DNA from: Clostridiales bacterium
GTDB taxonomy: Bacteria > Bacillota > Clostridia > Christensenellales > Aristaeellaceae
Direction: 5' to 3'
Length of the DNA: 22,661 bases
NCBI GenBank assembly: GCA_004557805.1
Contig: SFFS01000018.1
Coordinates: forward strand, 1 to 22,661
Under the pieces are notes generated by a model. That model did not search any database, was not told where the DNA came from, and saw nothing but the letters and a program-made list of their open reading frames with translations. Position numbers and translations under genes: made by a program. Below are positions 1 to 6,597 of the stretch, in pieces. The stretch's first letter is position 1, and each line of letters opens with the position of its first letter.

Positions 1-1
1 G

Positions 2-166
2 CTTGATGATTGTGAAGTCGATCATATTATTCCCTTTTCAAAAGGAGGGCCGACGACGATTGAAAATGCACAATTAACTCATCGCACCTGTAATCGAAGC
101 AAAGGCAATAAAATCAGCGAAAAGTATGACGAAATCGAAGATATGAACGAAGAAGAAAGTTTATAA
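2..166 (+). CDS. HNH endonuclease, C-terminal fragment (cut by window start)
   Basis: The frame is open from the window edge to a TAA at 164-166 and gives 54 residues. It carries an HNH core: VDHIIPFSKGG with the first His, then ENAQLTHRTCNRSKGNK with the Asn and last His region, and an acidic tail rich in Glu. This ending is typical of HNH nucleases that cut DNA with one metal ion. The same tail is found on DUF262/GmrSD-type defence proteins, but the preceding domains lie outside the window, so the exact class cannot be given. Base composition is clearly AT-richer than the genes after 447, which suggests a horizontally acquired or accessory gene. No start can be assigned. Confidence 0.85.
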   Translation, partial: LDDCEVDHIIPFSKGGPTTIENAQLTHRTCNRSKGNKISEKYDEIEDMNEEESL

Positions 167-446
167 TGTTTTCATCTTCCTGATTCCGCCCTATGCAAAC
201 CACTCAAAAATAAGAAGTGAGTTGCATGCTGGGAAATCAACAAAAGTTTGGCAGAGCGTAATTGTCAGCCACTCTTTGAATCCGTGTTCCATGCGCCGTG
301 TTTACATCACAGTGGTCAACATTTTTGAGTCCTGTTGCGACCATCGCACGCCTGGCAAGCTCGCTTGCCAGGTTTTTTCTTACCCTGCCAGCGGAACGAT
401 CTGAATAACATCGTTTATATCCCTTTGATGAACAGGTGATATTCAG
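167..446. other. Gene-free stretch between HNH fragment and araC-type gene
   Basis: No convincing gene lies here. It holds two related short segments (275-290 and 324-338) that resemble the T-loop side of tRNA genes, a strong terminator at 351-378, and inverted repeats just before the next start codon. The short ORFs in this stretch on both strands have no ribosome binding site and no recognisable protein content. Composition changes from AT-rich to GC-rich across it. Confidence 0.6.
351..378 (+). terminator. Intrinsic terminator
   Basis: A perfect 10-bp stem (CCTGGCAAGC at 351-360 with GCTTGCCAGG at 363-372) is followed directly by six T. The nominal loop is only 2 nt, so one or two inner pairs probably open. 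It would end transcription arriving from the HNH gene and insulate the next locus. Confidence 0.85.
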
Positions 447-1472
447 ATGGAAAACCTCTACGAGCTTGCACAAACTGTATTACAGGCAGGCGAGGCCGCC
501 GATCCTTCGGAAGCCGCATCCGAAAGGTTTACGAGCGTCAAGCTGTACGGCGCGGCGGCTCGCGAAAACGAAGCGGCGGCTGAAAGCGACAGCAGCTATC
601 ATCTGGAAAATGAAAGCGGTACGGGAGACATTGCGATATACCGTGTGTTTCCCGGCATCGAGCTTGTCTACAACGATATGCACATGGCATACTGCAACAA
701 GCATCAGCAGCCGGCTCCGCACGTCATGGAAATCAATTACTGCAAGGAAGGACGATGCGAGTGCCTGTTCCGGAAACGTCAATATTGCTACATGTCCGCC
801 GGGGATCTTTCCTTCTGCTCTCTGCATGAGAACGCGCATCAATCCGAGTTCCCGACTTCACATTATCACGGGATCACCGTAACCATCGACTTTCCCGCCG
901 TCACGGAGGAAATGAAGAAGGTGCTGGCGCTACTGGATGTGGATCTTGTCCGGATCAAAGCGCTGTCTCAGGCGGATGAATTTACCATCATCCGTGCGAA
1001 CCCGACCATAGAGCACATCTTTTCGGAGCTTTACAAGGTCCCGGCGGCCATCAGGCGCGGATATATCCGCGTCAAGGTTCTGGAACTGCTGCTGATCCTG
1101 ACGGAGCTTGACCCGGCAGAAGACCCTGCCCGGCGCACATACTTCCCCGCCGCGCAGATCGAAACGTTCAAACAGCTCCACGCCTTTCTCGTGGAGCACT
1201 TTCATGAACATTACACGATTGACGAACTCTCGGAGCGGTTTCAGCTCTCTTCCACCGTCATGAAAAAGTGCTTTCACAGCGTCTACGGGGATTCCGTCTA
1301 TGCCTACATGAAAAAGTATCGCCTGCAGATCGCAGAACGGCTGCTTCGGGAAAGCACGCTGCCCATCGGCGAGATCGCCGCTCAGGTTGGCTATCTGAAT
1401 CCGAACAAATTTACTTCCGCTTTCTGCACCGCGTATGGCGTGCCGCCGACGGCCTATCGAAAGAAAGTCTGA
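447..1472 (+). CDS. AraC-family transcriptional regulator
   Basis: 341 residues. The C-terminal ~90 residues form the double helix-turn-helix of the AraC family: the first contains YTIDELSERFQLS, the second IGEIAAQVGYLNPNKFTSAF and ends in the usual GVPPTAYRKKV. The N-terminal ~240 residues look like a cupin-type sensor region (residues ~60-160, with HVMEINYCKEGRC), so it should sense a small ligand or metal complex in the cytoplasm and bind DNA as a dimer. The start at 447 is supported by AGGTGA at 434-439, seven bases upstream. It lies 112 bases before a ZinT-like gene and an ABC half-transporter on the same strand. AraC regulators of this sort often control siderophore or metal-linked YbtPQ-like exporters, so it probably controls these neighbours; the ligand is unknown. 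Confidence 0.9.
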   Translation: MENLYELAQTVLQAGEAADPSEAASERFTSVKLYGAAARENEAAAESDSSYHLENESGTGDIAIYRVFPGIELVYNDMHMAYCNKHQQPAPHVMEINYCKEGRCECLFRKRQYCYMSAGDLSFCSLHENAHQSEFPTSHYHGITVTIDFPAVTEEMKKVLALLDVDLVRIKALSQADEFTIIRANPTIEHIFSELYKVPAAIRRGYIRVKVLELLLILTELDPAEDPARRTYFPAAQIETFKQLHAFLVEHFHEHYTIDELSERFQLSSTVMKKCFHSVYGDSVYAYMKKYRLQIAERLLRESTLPIGEIAAQVGYLNPNKFTSAFCTAYGVPPTAYRKKV

Positions 1473-1499
1473 ATAGATAGAAACCGACCCGCTCGGTGA

Positions 1500-1528
1500 T
1501 TGTAATTGCAAATGGCTCCTTTTAAAAT
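1500..1528 (+). promoter_or_regulatory. Promoter of the ZinT-like gene with overlapping palindrome
   Basis: TTGTAA at 1500-1505 and TAAAAT at 1523-1528 are separated by exactly 17 bases, a good sigma-A promoter. The -35 lies inside an imperfect palindrome TTGTAATTGCAA (1500-1511), a plausible operator for the upstream AraC protein or for a metal regulator. Predicted transcription start is near 1535. Confidence 0.6.
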
Positions 1529-1533
1529 AGGCA

Positions 1534-1568
1534 CTGTGGTTAAACAAAACTAACCGCAGCACTTTTTT
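1534..1568 (+). promoter_or_regulatory. Hairpin plus T-run abutting the ribosome binding site of the ZinT-like gene
   Basis: A 9-bp stem (CTGTGGTTA 1534-1542 with TAACCGCAG 1551-1559, one G-U pair, 8-nt loop) is followed by six T at 1563-1568, and the AGGAGG ribosome binding site starts at the next base. For transcripts read through from the AraC gene this could terminate. For transcripts from the promoter at 1500-1528 it would sit at the very 5' end and act as a protective stem-loop. Confidence 0.55.
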
Positions 1569-1584
1569 AGGAGGACAATCATCC

Positions 1585-2286
1585 ATGAAACAGAAGAAAA
1601 TCGTCAACCTATTTCTGGCGCTGGTTTTGACGCTGTCCATGCTGTTTGCCTGCGCAAGCGCGACAGCGCAGGTAACCGAAGATACGGCCGCCGCCGAGCA
1701 GCTGCTTATGGATTTGACGGGCAGCTATCAGGAGCTCTGGCCGGTCATCCTCGACAGCCAGTATGACCCGCTCTGGCTGGACGATTGCGCAGCGCTGGTG
1801 GGCGAAGAAAACGCGCAGGCCGCCTATGAGAAGCTCTCTTCCATGGTCACCGGCACGATTTATGGCGAAGAGGCCGTACAGGCTTACGCCAACGGCGGCG
1901 GCGTTTACGATTGCTCTTTCACCGAAGGGCTGGTCACGCTGGAATTTGACGGCGAAACGTCCGTCATCAAAGGTTATGACGCTGAGGGCAACGAGCTCTT
2001 CTCCCACACCTATCACTATGTCGGCATGGAAGAAGTGCGCGGGCTGTACGTCTACGAAAGCGACGATGTGGATTCCGGCGAGTTCACTTATTTCTGCATC
2101 GCGCCCGATACTTCGGCGACGACGTATCACATCGAATTCCGTTATGGCAGCGATCTGGACGCGCTGGGTCAGTATGACGCGGGCAATTATGCCTACTGGC
2201 TGGCAGCCGGCATTTCCACGGACTACGATCAGGCGATGATCGAGAATTGCATCGAGCTGTTCTGCACCGAAAATCTGTCTGAGTAA
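1585..2286 (+). CDS. ZinT-like secreted metal-binding protein
   Basis: 233 residues with a signal peptide (KKK charge, hydrophobic core to about residue 25). LFAC at 19-22 is a near-lipobox, so it may be a lipoprotein. The mature part follows the plan of ZinT/YodA, a periplasmic zinc/cadmium-binding lipocalin-like protein: GSYQELWPVILDSQYDPLW (46-64) matches the ZinT segment GxWQSVYPLL...DPVF; then come VRGLYVYES, the segment TTYHIEFRYGSD (179-190) and AYWLAAG. Of the three zinc-ligand histidines of E. coli ZinT as I recall them, only the last aligns (H182); the others appear replaced, with C171 nearby. The ribosome binding site is AGGAGG at 1569-1574. It sits between an AraC regulator and an ABC half-transporter, suggesting metal or metallophore handling. 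Family assignment is good; the ligand is inferred. Confidence 0.8.
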   Translation: MKQKKIVNLFLALVLTLSMLFACASATAQVTEDTAAAEQLLMDLTGSYQELWPVILDSQYDPLWLDDCAALVGEENAQAAYEKLSSMVTGTIYGEEAVQAYANGGGVYDCSFTEGLVTLEFDGETSVIKGYDAEGNELFSHTYHYVGMEEVRGLYVYESDDVDSGEFTYFCIAPDTSATTYHIEFRYGSDLDALGQYDAGNYAYWLAAGISTDYDQAMIENCIELFCTENLSE

Positions 2287-2300
2287 AAATCAAAGAGCTG

Positions 2301-2337
2301 CGGCAGGGTCGGAGGAAACTCTGATTCCTGCCGTTTT
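2301..2337 (+). terminator. Intrinsic terminator after the ZinT-like gene
   Basis: CGGCAGG (2301-2307) pairs with CCTGCCG (2327-2333), extended inward by GAG/CTC around a GAAA tetraloop, and is followed by four T. It separates the ZinT-like gene from the ABC gene, whose ribosome binding site begins a few bases downstream, so partial read-through is likely if the two are co-expressed. Confidence 0.7.
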
Positions 2338-2386
2338 CGCCAAGGGAGGATGCTTTCTCGTAAAAAAGAACTCTGAAATATCCAGA

Positions 2387-4159
2387 ATGTTTGCCTATGC
2401 GGGAAAAAGGCACTGGCTTACGATTCTCGGCATGATCCTCGCCGGGCTCAGCACGGTGCTGTCCATGATCCCGTTTGTCTGCATCTGGTTCGTTGTGCGC
2501 GATCTGCTGAACGCGCTGTCGGCGGGAGACGTCAGCCTTGCCGTCCACAGCGGCGCTTACGCATGGGGAGCGGTCGGGTTTTCCGTTCTGAGCATTCTGC
2601 TGTATTTTCTCGCCCTGTGCTGCTCCCATCTGGCGGCGTTCCGCACGGCGACCAATATGCGAAAAAAGGCGATGCACCATATCGTCACGCTGCCGCTGGA
2701 CTATTTCAGCCAGAACGCCAGCGGGCGGCTGCGCAAGGTCATCGACGACAATGCGGGGCTCACGGAGGAGTTTCTGGCGCATCAGCTGCCGGATCTGACG
2801 GGCGCCGTCGTCATGCCGGTCGCCGTGCTTGTGCTGATCTTTACCTTTGACTGGCGGCTGGGGCTGTGCTGTCTGGTTCCGATGGTTATCAGCTTTTTCT
2901 TCCTGAAGCAGATGATGGGCGGCGACAACGCCCACTTTATGGAAGGCTACATGACCGCGCTGGAAACCATGAACAAGGAAGCGGTAGAATACATCCGCGG
3001 CATTCCCGTAGTAAAGGTGTTCCAGCAGACGGTTTATTCCTTCAAGAACTTCCACACGGCGATCGAGGAATATGAAAAGTACGCCTCCGATTATGCGCTG
3101 AAATGCCGCATTCCGCTGACGGGCTTTAACGTATCGCTGAACGGAACCTTTATTCTGCTGATTCCCGTGGCCTGCATGATTCTTTCCGGCCTGACCGGTC
3201 AGGCCGCTTATCAGGATGTGCTGCTGGCCTTCCTGTTTTACAGCCTGTTTACGCCTGTCTGCACCACGATGATGAGCCGCGTCATGTTTGCCAGCGAGCA
3301 GCTGATGGCGGCCAAGAGCGCGGTCACCCGCATTGAAGGCGTTTTGAAAGAAGAGCCTCTGGCGGAAGCGGAACATCCGCAGCAGCCCAGGGACGCTTCC
3401 GTGTCCTTTGAAAACGTATCCTTCAGCTATCCCGGCGCCAGTGAAAAAGCGCTGGATCATGTCTCCTTCGAGATTCCTGCCGGAAAGACCGTCGCGCTGG
3501 TGGGCGCGTCCGGCAGCGGCAAATCCACGGCTGCGCAGCTGATTCCACGCTTTTACGACGCTGCGGAAGGGCGCGTTCTGGTGGGCGGCGTGGATGTACG
3601 GCAGATCAGCAAGCAGACGCTGATGGATCAGATCGCCTTTGTGTTCCAGAATACCCGGCTGTTCAAGGATACGCTGCTGGAAAACATTCGCGCCGCACGG
3701 CCGAACGCCACGCGGGAGGAGGTTCTGCGCGCCGCCGAGGCCGCCCAGTGCAGGGAAATCATCGCTCGCCTCCCGGAGGGGCTTGACACCGTTGTAGGAA
3801 ACGGCGGCACTTACCTCTCCGGCGGCGAAAATCAGCGCATCGCGCTGGCGCGCGCCATTCTGAAAGACGCGCCGATCATCGTTCTGGATGAAGCAACCGC
3901 TTTTGCGGGCGCTGAGAACGAACATCAGATTCAGCTCGCCTTTGAAAAGCTGACGGAGAAAAAGACGGTTTTGATGATCGCGCACCGTCTTTCCACCGTG
4001 CAGGACGCCGATGAAATTCTGGTGTTCGACGAAGGAAAGATCGTCGAACGCGGGACGCACGCGTCGCTGCTGGCGGCCGGCGGCCGGTACGCTTCCATGT
4101 GGAAGGACTATCAGACGTCCGTCCAGTGGAAAGTCGGGAAGGAGGCCGGAAAAGCATGA
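2387..4159 (+). CDS. ABC transporter half-molecule (membrane plus ATPase), YbtP/IrtA-like
   Basis: 590 residues from the first ATG. Residues ~10-310 form a six-helix exporter-type membrane domain. The ATPase domain has Walker A GASGSGKST (373-381), Q-loop Gln 421, signature LSGGE (477-481), Walker B IIVLDE (497-502) and switch His 533. The DEATAFAGAENE stretch resembles the YbtP/YbtQ and IrtA/IrtB group, heterodimeric exporter-fold transporters tied to siderophore or metal uptake. The start is uncertain: the ribosome binding site AAGGGAGGA (2342-2350) lies 36 bases before the ATG, and the codons between read V-K-K-N-S-E-I-S-R in frame from a GTA at 2360, as if a GTG start had been lost. The gene overlaps its partner by ATGA, but that partner is broken, so this half is probably without its natural dimer. 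Confidence 0.85.
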   Translation: MFAYAGKRHWLTILGMILAGLSTVLSMIPFVCIWFVVRDLLNALSAGDVSLAVHSGAYAWGAVGFSVLSILLYFLALCCSHLAAFRTATNMRKKAMHHIVTLPLDYFSQNASGRLRKVIDDNAGLTEEFLAHQLPDLTGAVVMPVAVLVLIFTFDWRLGLCCLVPMVISFFFLKQMMGGDNAHFMEGYMTALETMNKEAVEYIRGIPVVKVFQQTVYSFKNFHTAIEEYEKYASDYALKCRIPLTGFNVSLNGTFILLIPVACMILSGLTGQAAYQDVLLAFLFYSLFTPVCTTMMSRVMFASEQLMAAKSAVTRIEGVLKEEPLAEAEHPQQPRDASVSFENVSFSYPGASEKALDHVSFEIPAGKTVALVGASGSGKSTAAQLIPRFYDAAEGRVLVGGVDVRQISKQTLMDQIAFVFQNTRLFKDTLLENIRAARPNATREEVLRAAEAAQCREIIARLPEGLDTVVGNGGTYLSGGENQRIALARAILKDAPIIVLDEATAFAGAENEHQIQLAFEKLTEKKTVLMIAHRLSTVQDADEILVFDEGKIVERGTHASLLAAGGRYASMWKDYQTSVQWKVGKEAGKA

Positions 4160-4490
4160 AATATCTTCAGGAAAAGTACGCGCTGAGCAAGCAGGGCGCA
4201 GGGGATCTTTTCAAGGGAATCCTCTATTCTGCGCTGGCCTACATCAGCCTGATGCTCCCGGTGGCGCTGCTGGCCTGCGTGCTGAACGCTTCCTTGCGCC
4301 GCTGCTGGGGCAGGAACAGGGAAACGTCAGCGCGGCTCTATACACCGTCGTTGGGATCGTCATTCTGGCGCTGATTTTCATTCTGCACTACCGGCAGTAC
4401 ACCGTGACCTACATGGGAACCTACGAAGAAAGCGAGCGCCGCCGCATTACGCTGGCGGAAAAGCTGCGGACGCTGCCGCTGCGCTTCTTC
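4156..4490 (+). pseudogene. ABC transporter second half, frameshifted and truncated
   Basis: Starts at the ATGA overlap (4156) with MKYLQEKYALSKQGAGDLFK, as the second half of such pairs usually does. The reading frame breaks near 4289: frame 1 runs up to LLACVLNA, and the continuation FLAPLLGQEQGNVSAALYTV is found in the next frame, which one missing base would explain. The homologous reading then runs through YRQYTVTYMGTYEESERRRI and LAEKLRTLPLRFF and stops at 4490, where sequence of an opposite-strand gene begins. All of the ATPase domain and most of the membrane domain are missing, so no functional transporter can be made. Confidence 0.85.
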
Positions 4491-4878
4491 CATAGAGCAG
4501 CCTTCTCAGCCTTCTGCGGGTAAGTCCGTCCGCCCCCACAAAGGCTGCGCGCATAAACTGTTTGCCGGGCCCGGCGAGCGCATCTGCAATCTCCGAAGCC
4601 AATTCTTCAGTCATCATCGTTTCGTCGAGGACAAACGCGATATGTCTCGGAGCGGACGGGCGGCGGAAGTTCGCAGTATCCGCGCGCAGCTTTTGAAGGG
4701 CCAGCTCGGTATATTGATAGATTCCATCCAAATGCTCAAACCATATTTTCCCGCCCGCAAAGGGAAGAATAAACGATTTCTTCTTTACGCCCGGCAGGCC
4801 GTCCGGATTCTTATCGACACATCCCAGCTTATATATCGACTTGTTTTTACAAGCACAGTTCCGTCTTTTTCTTATCAT
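4491..4878 (-). pseudogene. Hypothetical protein, 3'-truncated at a deletion junction
   Basis: Begins with an ATG (4876-4878) that overlaps the stop of the hydrolase gene as ATGA, so it was translationally coupled to it. The preserved part contains LPFAGGKIWFEHLDGIYQYT, then HIAFVLDETMMTEELASEIA and AFVGADGLTRRRLRRLLYG, which reads as a small alpha/beta protein of unknown function. I do not recognise a named family. Native sequence appears to end at about 4491, where it runs into the antisense of the truncated ABC gene; the frame then continues through foreign sequence to a stop at 4447. The C-terminal end is therefore probably lost. Confidence 0.6.
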
Positions 4879-5468
4879 CCAGCGATCCAACTGTCCAGGA
4901 ACCGCATCTGCTCTTCCGTATGGAACCAATGCTCGCCGTTCGGCATGACGGTCAGCTCCGCGCCGATTCGCTTTGCAAAAGCCGATATCGTTTCCAGCGA
5001 GGTCAGATTGTCATGCGCACCATATAAAATGCGGGTGGGGATAAGCCACGAAATCGGATGCACCCGTACATAGGCGAGATAGTCCCATGACAGCGTTTCG
5101 CCGAACTCAGTAGGAATTTCCAATTTCTCTGCAAGCTCCCGCTCGGTCACCCCCGCCCACATCATCATGCTGCCGATCAGCTTCTCCATATCGACCACAG
5201 GAGAGATAAAATAAGCCTTGTCGATCATCGTGCCATCCAGCGAGGACATGGAAAAAAACGCGCCGATGCTGTTTGCCACCAGCGCAAGGCTGTCACAGCG
5301 TTTCCGCTGTTCGGTGAAAAACTGCGGAAATTCATCTTTCGCCTCCCACGGGGCCTCTGCATGGTAATCGAAACCGACGACCTCCGCTTCCGGGAACAGT
5401 GGCTTGTAATGCTCGGCTTCCTCCGCCGAACCGCCTTTGCCATGGACATAGAAAACGATATTCTTCAT
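4875..5468 (-). CDS. Small alpha/beta hydrolase
   Basis: 197 residues. It opens with a beta strand and oxyanion-type loop IVFYVHGKGG. The nucleophile elbow is ANSIG with Ser 67 (a variant of GxSxG), the acid is Asp 153 in ILYGAHDNLT, and the His is probably 180 in PNGEHWFHTEE. The order Ser-Asp-His and spacing fit a single-domain alpha/beta hydrolase without a large lid; the substrate is unknown, and an esterase- or thioesterase-type role is likely. The ribosome binding site AAGGAG lies 8 bases upstream, inside the preceding micro-ORF. It is the fourth gene of a compact minus-strand operon, and its stop overlaps the start of the truncated gene downstream. Confidence 0.85.
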   Translation of the reverse strand: MKNIVFYVHGKGGSAEEAEHYKPLFPEAEVVGFDYHAEAPWEAKDEFPQFFTEQRKRCDSLALVANSIGAFFSMSSLDGTMIDKAYFISPVVDMEKLIGSMMMWAGVTERELAEKLEIPTEFGETLSWDYLAYVRVHPISWLIPTRILYGAHDNLTSLETISAFAKRIGAELTVMPNGEHWFHTEEQMRFLDSWIAG

Positions 5469-5469
5469 C

Positions 5470-5586
5470 TCAGATACTCCTTAAAATCAAATATTTTCGC
5501 GATTTCAACACAGCGAAAGCTCGGATCGCTGAACACAGCGACGCAATGTCCGCCGTTGCATCGGCTCGCTCCGTGATCCGCTTCAT
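5470..5586 (-). CDS. Micro-ORF, 38 residues, coupled on both sides
   Basis: ATG at 5584-5586 overlaps the stop of the upstream 45-residue ORF as ATGA. The TGA at 5470-5472 is one base from the ATG of the hydrolase. The product begins MKRITERADATADIASLCSA and ends in a basic, hydrophobic stretch (LKSRKYLILRSI). It has no ribosome binding site of its own beyond the coupling, and I recognise no family. Translation would carry ribosomes up to the hydrolase start, so it may be a coupling ORF rather than a gene for a working protein. The exact fit at both ends is the main support. Confidence 0.45.
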   Translation of the reverse strand: MKRITERADATADIASLCSAIRAFAVLKSRKYLILRSI

Positions 5587-5720
5587 TTTTTCTTCCGTTC
5601 AACCAACTCCTTAATCCGAACAAATTCAACTGCCAGCAGCGCAAAGCTGCCGGAGAGCAGGGACAATACGGTATCGCAGGTATCCTTCAGCGCAGGATGC
5701 TTTCTCATAAATTCCTTCAT
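5583..5720 (-). CDS. Small hypothetical protein, 45 residues
   Basis: A clear ribosome binding site (GGAGGA at 5727-5732, six bases before the ATG) precedes a 45-codon frame starting MKEFMRKHPALKDTCDTVLS, followed by a hydrophobic stretch (LLSGSFALLAVEFV) and a lysine-rich end (ERKKK). It may be a single amphipathic or membrane helix with a basic tail. It follows the DUF3795 gene after 18 bases and overlaps the next ORF by ATGA. No family is recognised. Confidence 0.65.
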   Translation of the reverse strand: MKEFMRKHPALKDTCDTVLSLLSGSFALLAVEFVRIKELVERKKK

Positions 5721-5738
5721 GGCCGTTTCCTCCTTCAG

Positions 5739-6164
5739 CTACAAAATTCCAAGCAGCGTCATGCCCGCTGCGGTCTCCGCTGTTTTTTCTCCGTCTTGCC
5801 TTAACCGGCGCAGTCGCTTCAGGTTTTCCAGCGCCGTCGGATTATGGGCGCTGATGCGCCCCAACGTCGAGCAGCCGTCCATCTGCGCGCAGTCCGCACA
5901 GGTATCCAATCCCTTTTCCCGCACGCAGTTGCGTACAGAACAGAGCTTGCCGCAGAACAGCGTTTTTGCGCCCTCCATGCGGCAGCCGGTACAATGCAGC
6001 GTTTCCGGCGCGATCGGCACGCCATTGAGCTTTGTCCACAGGACGGCGGTTTTCTCGCGCAGGGCATTATCGTTTGTGAGCGTTGCAATTCTGGCGTCGC
6101 ACTTTTCACAGTCCAGCCCGCAGCAGCCAATCAGCTCATTCACGTGTTCGCAGTTTTCATTCAT
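5739..6164 (-). CDS. DUF3795-type cysteine-rich protein
   Basis: 141 residues from the ATG at 6162-6164, chosen because GGAG lies 9 bases upstream and because the conserved part starts straight after it (ELIGCCGLDCEKCDARIAT). This CCGLDC..C opening is the mark of DUF3795 proteins. Further Cys pairs follow (HCTGC, LFCGKLC, NCVREKG, CADC, GCS), which suggests bound zinc or an iron-sulfur centre; the biochemical role is not known. An upstream extension to 6254 is possible in frame but has no ribosome binding site. It is the first gene of the minus-strand operon that also holds two micro-ORFs and the hydrolase. Confidence 0.8.
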   Translation of the reverse strand: MNENCEHVNELIGCCGLDCEKCDARIATLTNDNALREKTAVLWTKLNGVPIAPETLHCTGCRMEGAKTLFCGKLCSVRNCVREKGLDTCADCAQMDGCSTLGRISAHNPTALENLKRLRRLRQDGEKTAETAAGMTLLGIL

Positions 6165-6262
6165 ATTTTTGTACTCCGTTTCTGTCTGTATTTCATCGTT
6201 GCTTCCGCATCTTCGAAGAATATCCCGTTCGGAACATTTTCTGATGTTTCTCAATGAATAAG

Positions 6263-6268
6263 ATTATA
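6263..6268 (-). promoter_or_regulatory. Possible -10 element for the DUF3795 operon
   Basis: The minus strand reads TATAAT here, about 100 bases before the DUF3795 start. No convincing -35 lies 16-18 bases further up, so this is only a candidate. Confidence 0.3.
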
Positions 6269-6354
6269 TTTCAACATCTCATAGCTCTCGTTGATAATAC
6301 GCCGATTCACCTGCCTGATACAGCTTTCTTCATTATCCGGCTTGCAAAACAATC

Positions 6355-6393
6355 GACGCAGCGCAAACCGATTCTCTCGGATTGCACTGCGTC
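6355..6393 (-). terminator. Long hairpin terminator after the TetR-KTR pair
   Basis: GACGCAG...CCGA (6355-6371) pairs with TCGG...CTGCGTC (6377-6393), a stem of about 17 bp with few mismatches and a 5-nt loop. On the minus strand it begins in the stop codon of the KTR gene and is followed by a T-rich stretch (GATTGTTTT). Confidence 0.65.
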
Positions 6394-6581
6394 TAAGCGT
6401 CTGGCATTTTGATTTCTTCAATTTTTCCATCCCTGAAACGGATCACACAGGCATATTTGCATTTGGGGCAGAATAGAGGAAAATCCTCCAGCACCGTGTG
6501 CGGCCGTATCTGCGTTCTTGTTTTACCGCCGCATTTCGGGCAGCAAAGCCAAGCTGTTTGAGCGTCTCTCTTTTTCTGCAC
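6393..6581 (-). CDS. Cysteine-rich KTR-type zinc-ribbon protein
   Basis: 62 residues from a GTG start at 6579-6581, with GAGGTGA six bases upstream. Two CPxC knuckles (CPKCGGKTR at 14-22, and FCPKC in the second half) form a compact zinc ribbon, and the GGKTR motif is that of the small KTR proteins often annotated next to TetR regulators and on mobile elements. The ribosome binding site lies only 4 bases after the stop of the TetR gene, so the two are co-transcribed. The molecular role of this family is not established; a protein-protein or nucleic-acid contact is possible. Confidence 0.8.
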   Translation of the reverse strand: MQKKRDAQTAWLCCPKCGGKTRTQIRPHTVLEDFPLFCPKCKYACVIRFRDGKIEEIKMPDA

Positions 6582-6597
6582 CTCAAATCACCTCGGT

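Noticed and set aside
246..340. Intact tRNA gene
   Set aside because: T-arm-like and D-arm-like pieces are present, but no acceptor stem, no complete anticodon stem and no proper CCA end could be formed.
2084..4060. Minus-strand open frame of 658 codons opposite the ABC gene
   Set aside because: The plus strand encodes an ABC transporter with all ATPase motifs; the reverse frame has no recognisable domain.
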